Of a DNA stretch of 13,403 nucleotides, positions 12,594-13,403 are shown piece after piece. Made by a program: the position numbers and the translations under genes. The DNA is from Actinomycetota bacterium (GTDB lineage: Bacteria; Actinomycetota; Actinomycetes; Streptosporangiales; Streptosporangiaceae). The notes under the pieces were generated by a model that did no database searches, had not been told where the DNA came from, and worked only from the letters and a program-made list of their open reading frames with translations. How positions within the stretch are numbered: the first letter of the stretch is position 1; each line of letters begins with the position of its first letter. The stretch is taken from positions 1 to 13,403 of the forward strand of contig PLIQ01000226.1 in NCBI GenBank assembly GCA_003140115.1, in the 5' to 3' direction.

Positions 12594-13403
12594 ATGAGCA
12601 CCGTTAAGGAGGCTGGCGCCGGCCTGCCTGAGGCGCCCGGATCGAAGCCGGGCCCGGCGCCGGATGCGAAGGATGACCTGAAGTCCCTCCCGGTGGCGGA
12701 GGTGCAGAAGCGGCTGGGTTCGTCGCCGGAGGGCCTGAGCCAGGCTGAGGCGACCGGGCGGCTGGCCAGATACGGGCCTAATGAGATCGCGGAGAAAAAA
12801 GATAATCCGCTCCTGAAGCTGCTGACGTATTTCTGGGGTCCGATCCCGTGGATGATCGAGGCCGCGGTGATCTCGTCGATGTGCTGCAGAAGCGGGGTCA
12901 CATCGTCGGGATGACCGGCGACGGGGTCAACGACGCCCCCGCGCTGAAGAAGGCCGACTGCGGCATCGCCGTGTCGGGCGCCACCGACGCGGCCCGCGCG
13001 GCCGCGTCCATCGTGCTGATGAAGCCGGGCCTGTCGGTGATCATCGACGCGGTCAAGGAAAGCCGGCGGATCGTCCAGCGGATGAACAGCTACGCGATCT
13101 ACCGCATCGCCGAGACGCTGCGGGTGCTGCTGTTCGTCACCCTGGCCATCTTGATCTTCAACTTCTTCCCCGTCACCGCCATCATGATCGTGGTGCTGGC
13201 GCTGCTGAACGACGGCTCCATCTTGTCCATCGCCTACGACCGGGTGCATTACAAGGACCAGCCCGAGGCCTGGAACATGCGCCTGGTGATCGGGATGGCC
13301 ACCGTCCTGGGCGTGGCCGGCCCCATCGCCGCGTTCAGCCTGTTCCTGATCGGGGACCGGGTGTACAATCTCGGCCACCCGCAGCTGCAGACACTGATGT
13401 ACC
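12594..13403 (+). pseudogene. P-type (plasma-membrane H+-ATPase type) ATPase with internal deletion, cut by window end
   Basis: Two pieces of one P-type ATPase lie in different frames. The first (12594-12914; ATG with GGGAGAAACGC just upstream) gives the cation-ATPase N-terminal domain (EGLSQAEATGRLARYGPNEI) and the start of the first membrane helix (YFWGPIPWMIEAAVI). It then loses frame and stops at 12912-12914. From about 12872 the +1-shifted frame reads LVDVLQKRGHIVGMTGDGVN followed by DAPALKKADCGIAVSGATDA and the membrane half, open to the window end. The join lies around 12865-12875. Missing are the actuator domain, the DKTGT phosphorylation site and the nucleotide-binding domain, roughly 450-500 residues by comparison with the family, so no transport activity is expected. 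The retained ends match the PMA1-like proton pumps (type IIIA) well. A misassembly at the join cannot be excluded from sequence alone. Confidence 0.85.

Noticed and set aside
12251..13378. 375-codon minus-strand frame antisense to the ATPase remnant
   Set aside because: His/Asp/Gln-rich composition and no motif; the plus strand carries GDGVND and membrane helices.

Overview
This is a high-GC window, almost certainly from an actinomycete. The composition, the GTG starts and tight operon packing fit. So do two mycothiol-linked genes (a MshC-family ligase and a fragment of an Rv2466c-type mycothiol-dependent nitroreductase), since mycothiol is specific to Actinobacteria. All family names were assigned by reading the translated sequence; no database search was possible.

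Main unit, 409-8914, minus strand: a compact operon transcribed right to left. In order of transcription it holds (a) a 23-codon remnant resembling the N-terminus of a sulfide:quinone-reductase-like flavoprotein, (b) a CstB-like persulfide dioxygenase/rhodanese of three domains, (c) a fused four-cluster ferredoxin/NrfD membrane subunit, (d) a 993-residue molybdopterin oxidoreductase with a cysteine Mo ligand and no Tat signal, (e) a TorD-family chaperone and (f) a ClC-family anion transporter with an altered first selectivity motif. Gaps are 2 to 10 bp, except one 4-bp stop/start overlap, and the genes are probably co-transcribed and partly translationally coupled. The best reading is a cytoplasm-facing sulfur oxidation module. 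Persulfide is oxidised to sulfite or thiosulfate by the dioxygenase, and electrons from a sulfur oxyanion are taken by the Mo/Fe-S enzyme and passed through NrfD to quinone. The exact Mo-enzyme substrate cannot be read from sequence.

Control region, 8915-9034: a plausible minus-strand promoter (TTGACT, 18 bp, TTAAAT) whose -10 is overlapped by a perfect 14-bp palindrome, AATGTACGTACATT. A second, wider inverted repeat covers the -35. The divergent gene at 9035-9793 encodes a GntR/HutC-type repressor, the obvious candidate to bind there.

9840-10994, minus: a divergent MshC-like ligase (mycothiol biosynthesis), convergent with the regulator.

11087-13403: a degraded region. It holds the C-terminal end of an alkyl sulfatase (minus), head to head with the C-terminal two thirds of a mycothiol-dependent nitroreductase (plus). 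A short C-terminal piece of glucose-6-phosphate dehydrogenase follows, then about 530 bp of structured non-coding DNA. Last comes a P-type proton ATPase that has lost its middle (actuator, phosphorylation and nucleotide-binding parts) by a frame-shifting internal deletion and runs off the window end. The first 408 bp show no recognisable gene, only a 21-bp tandem duplication.
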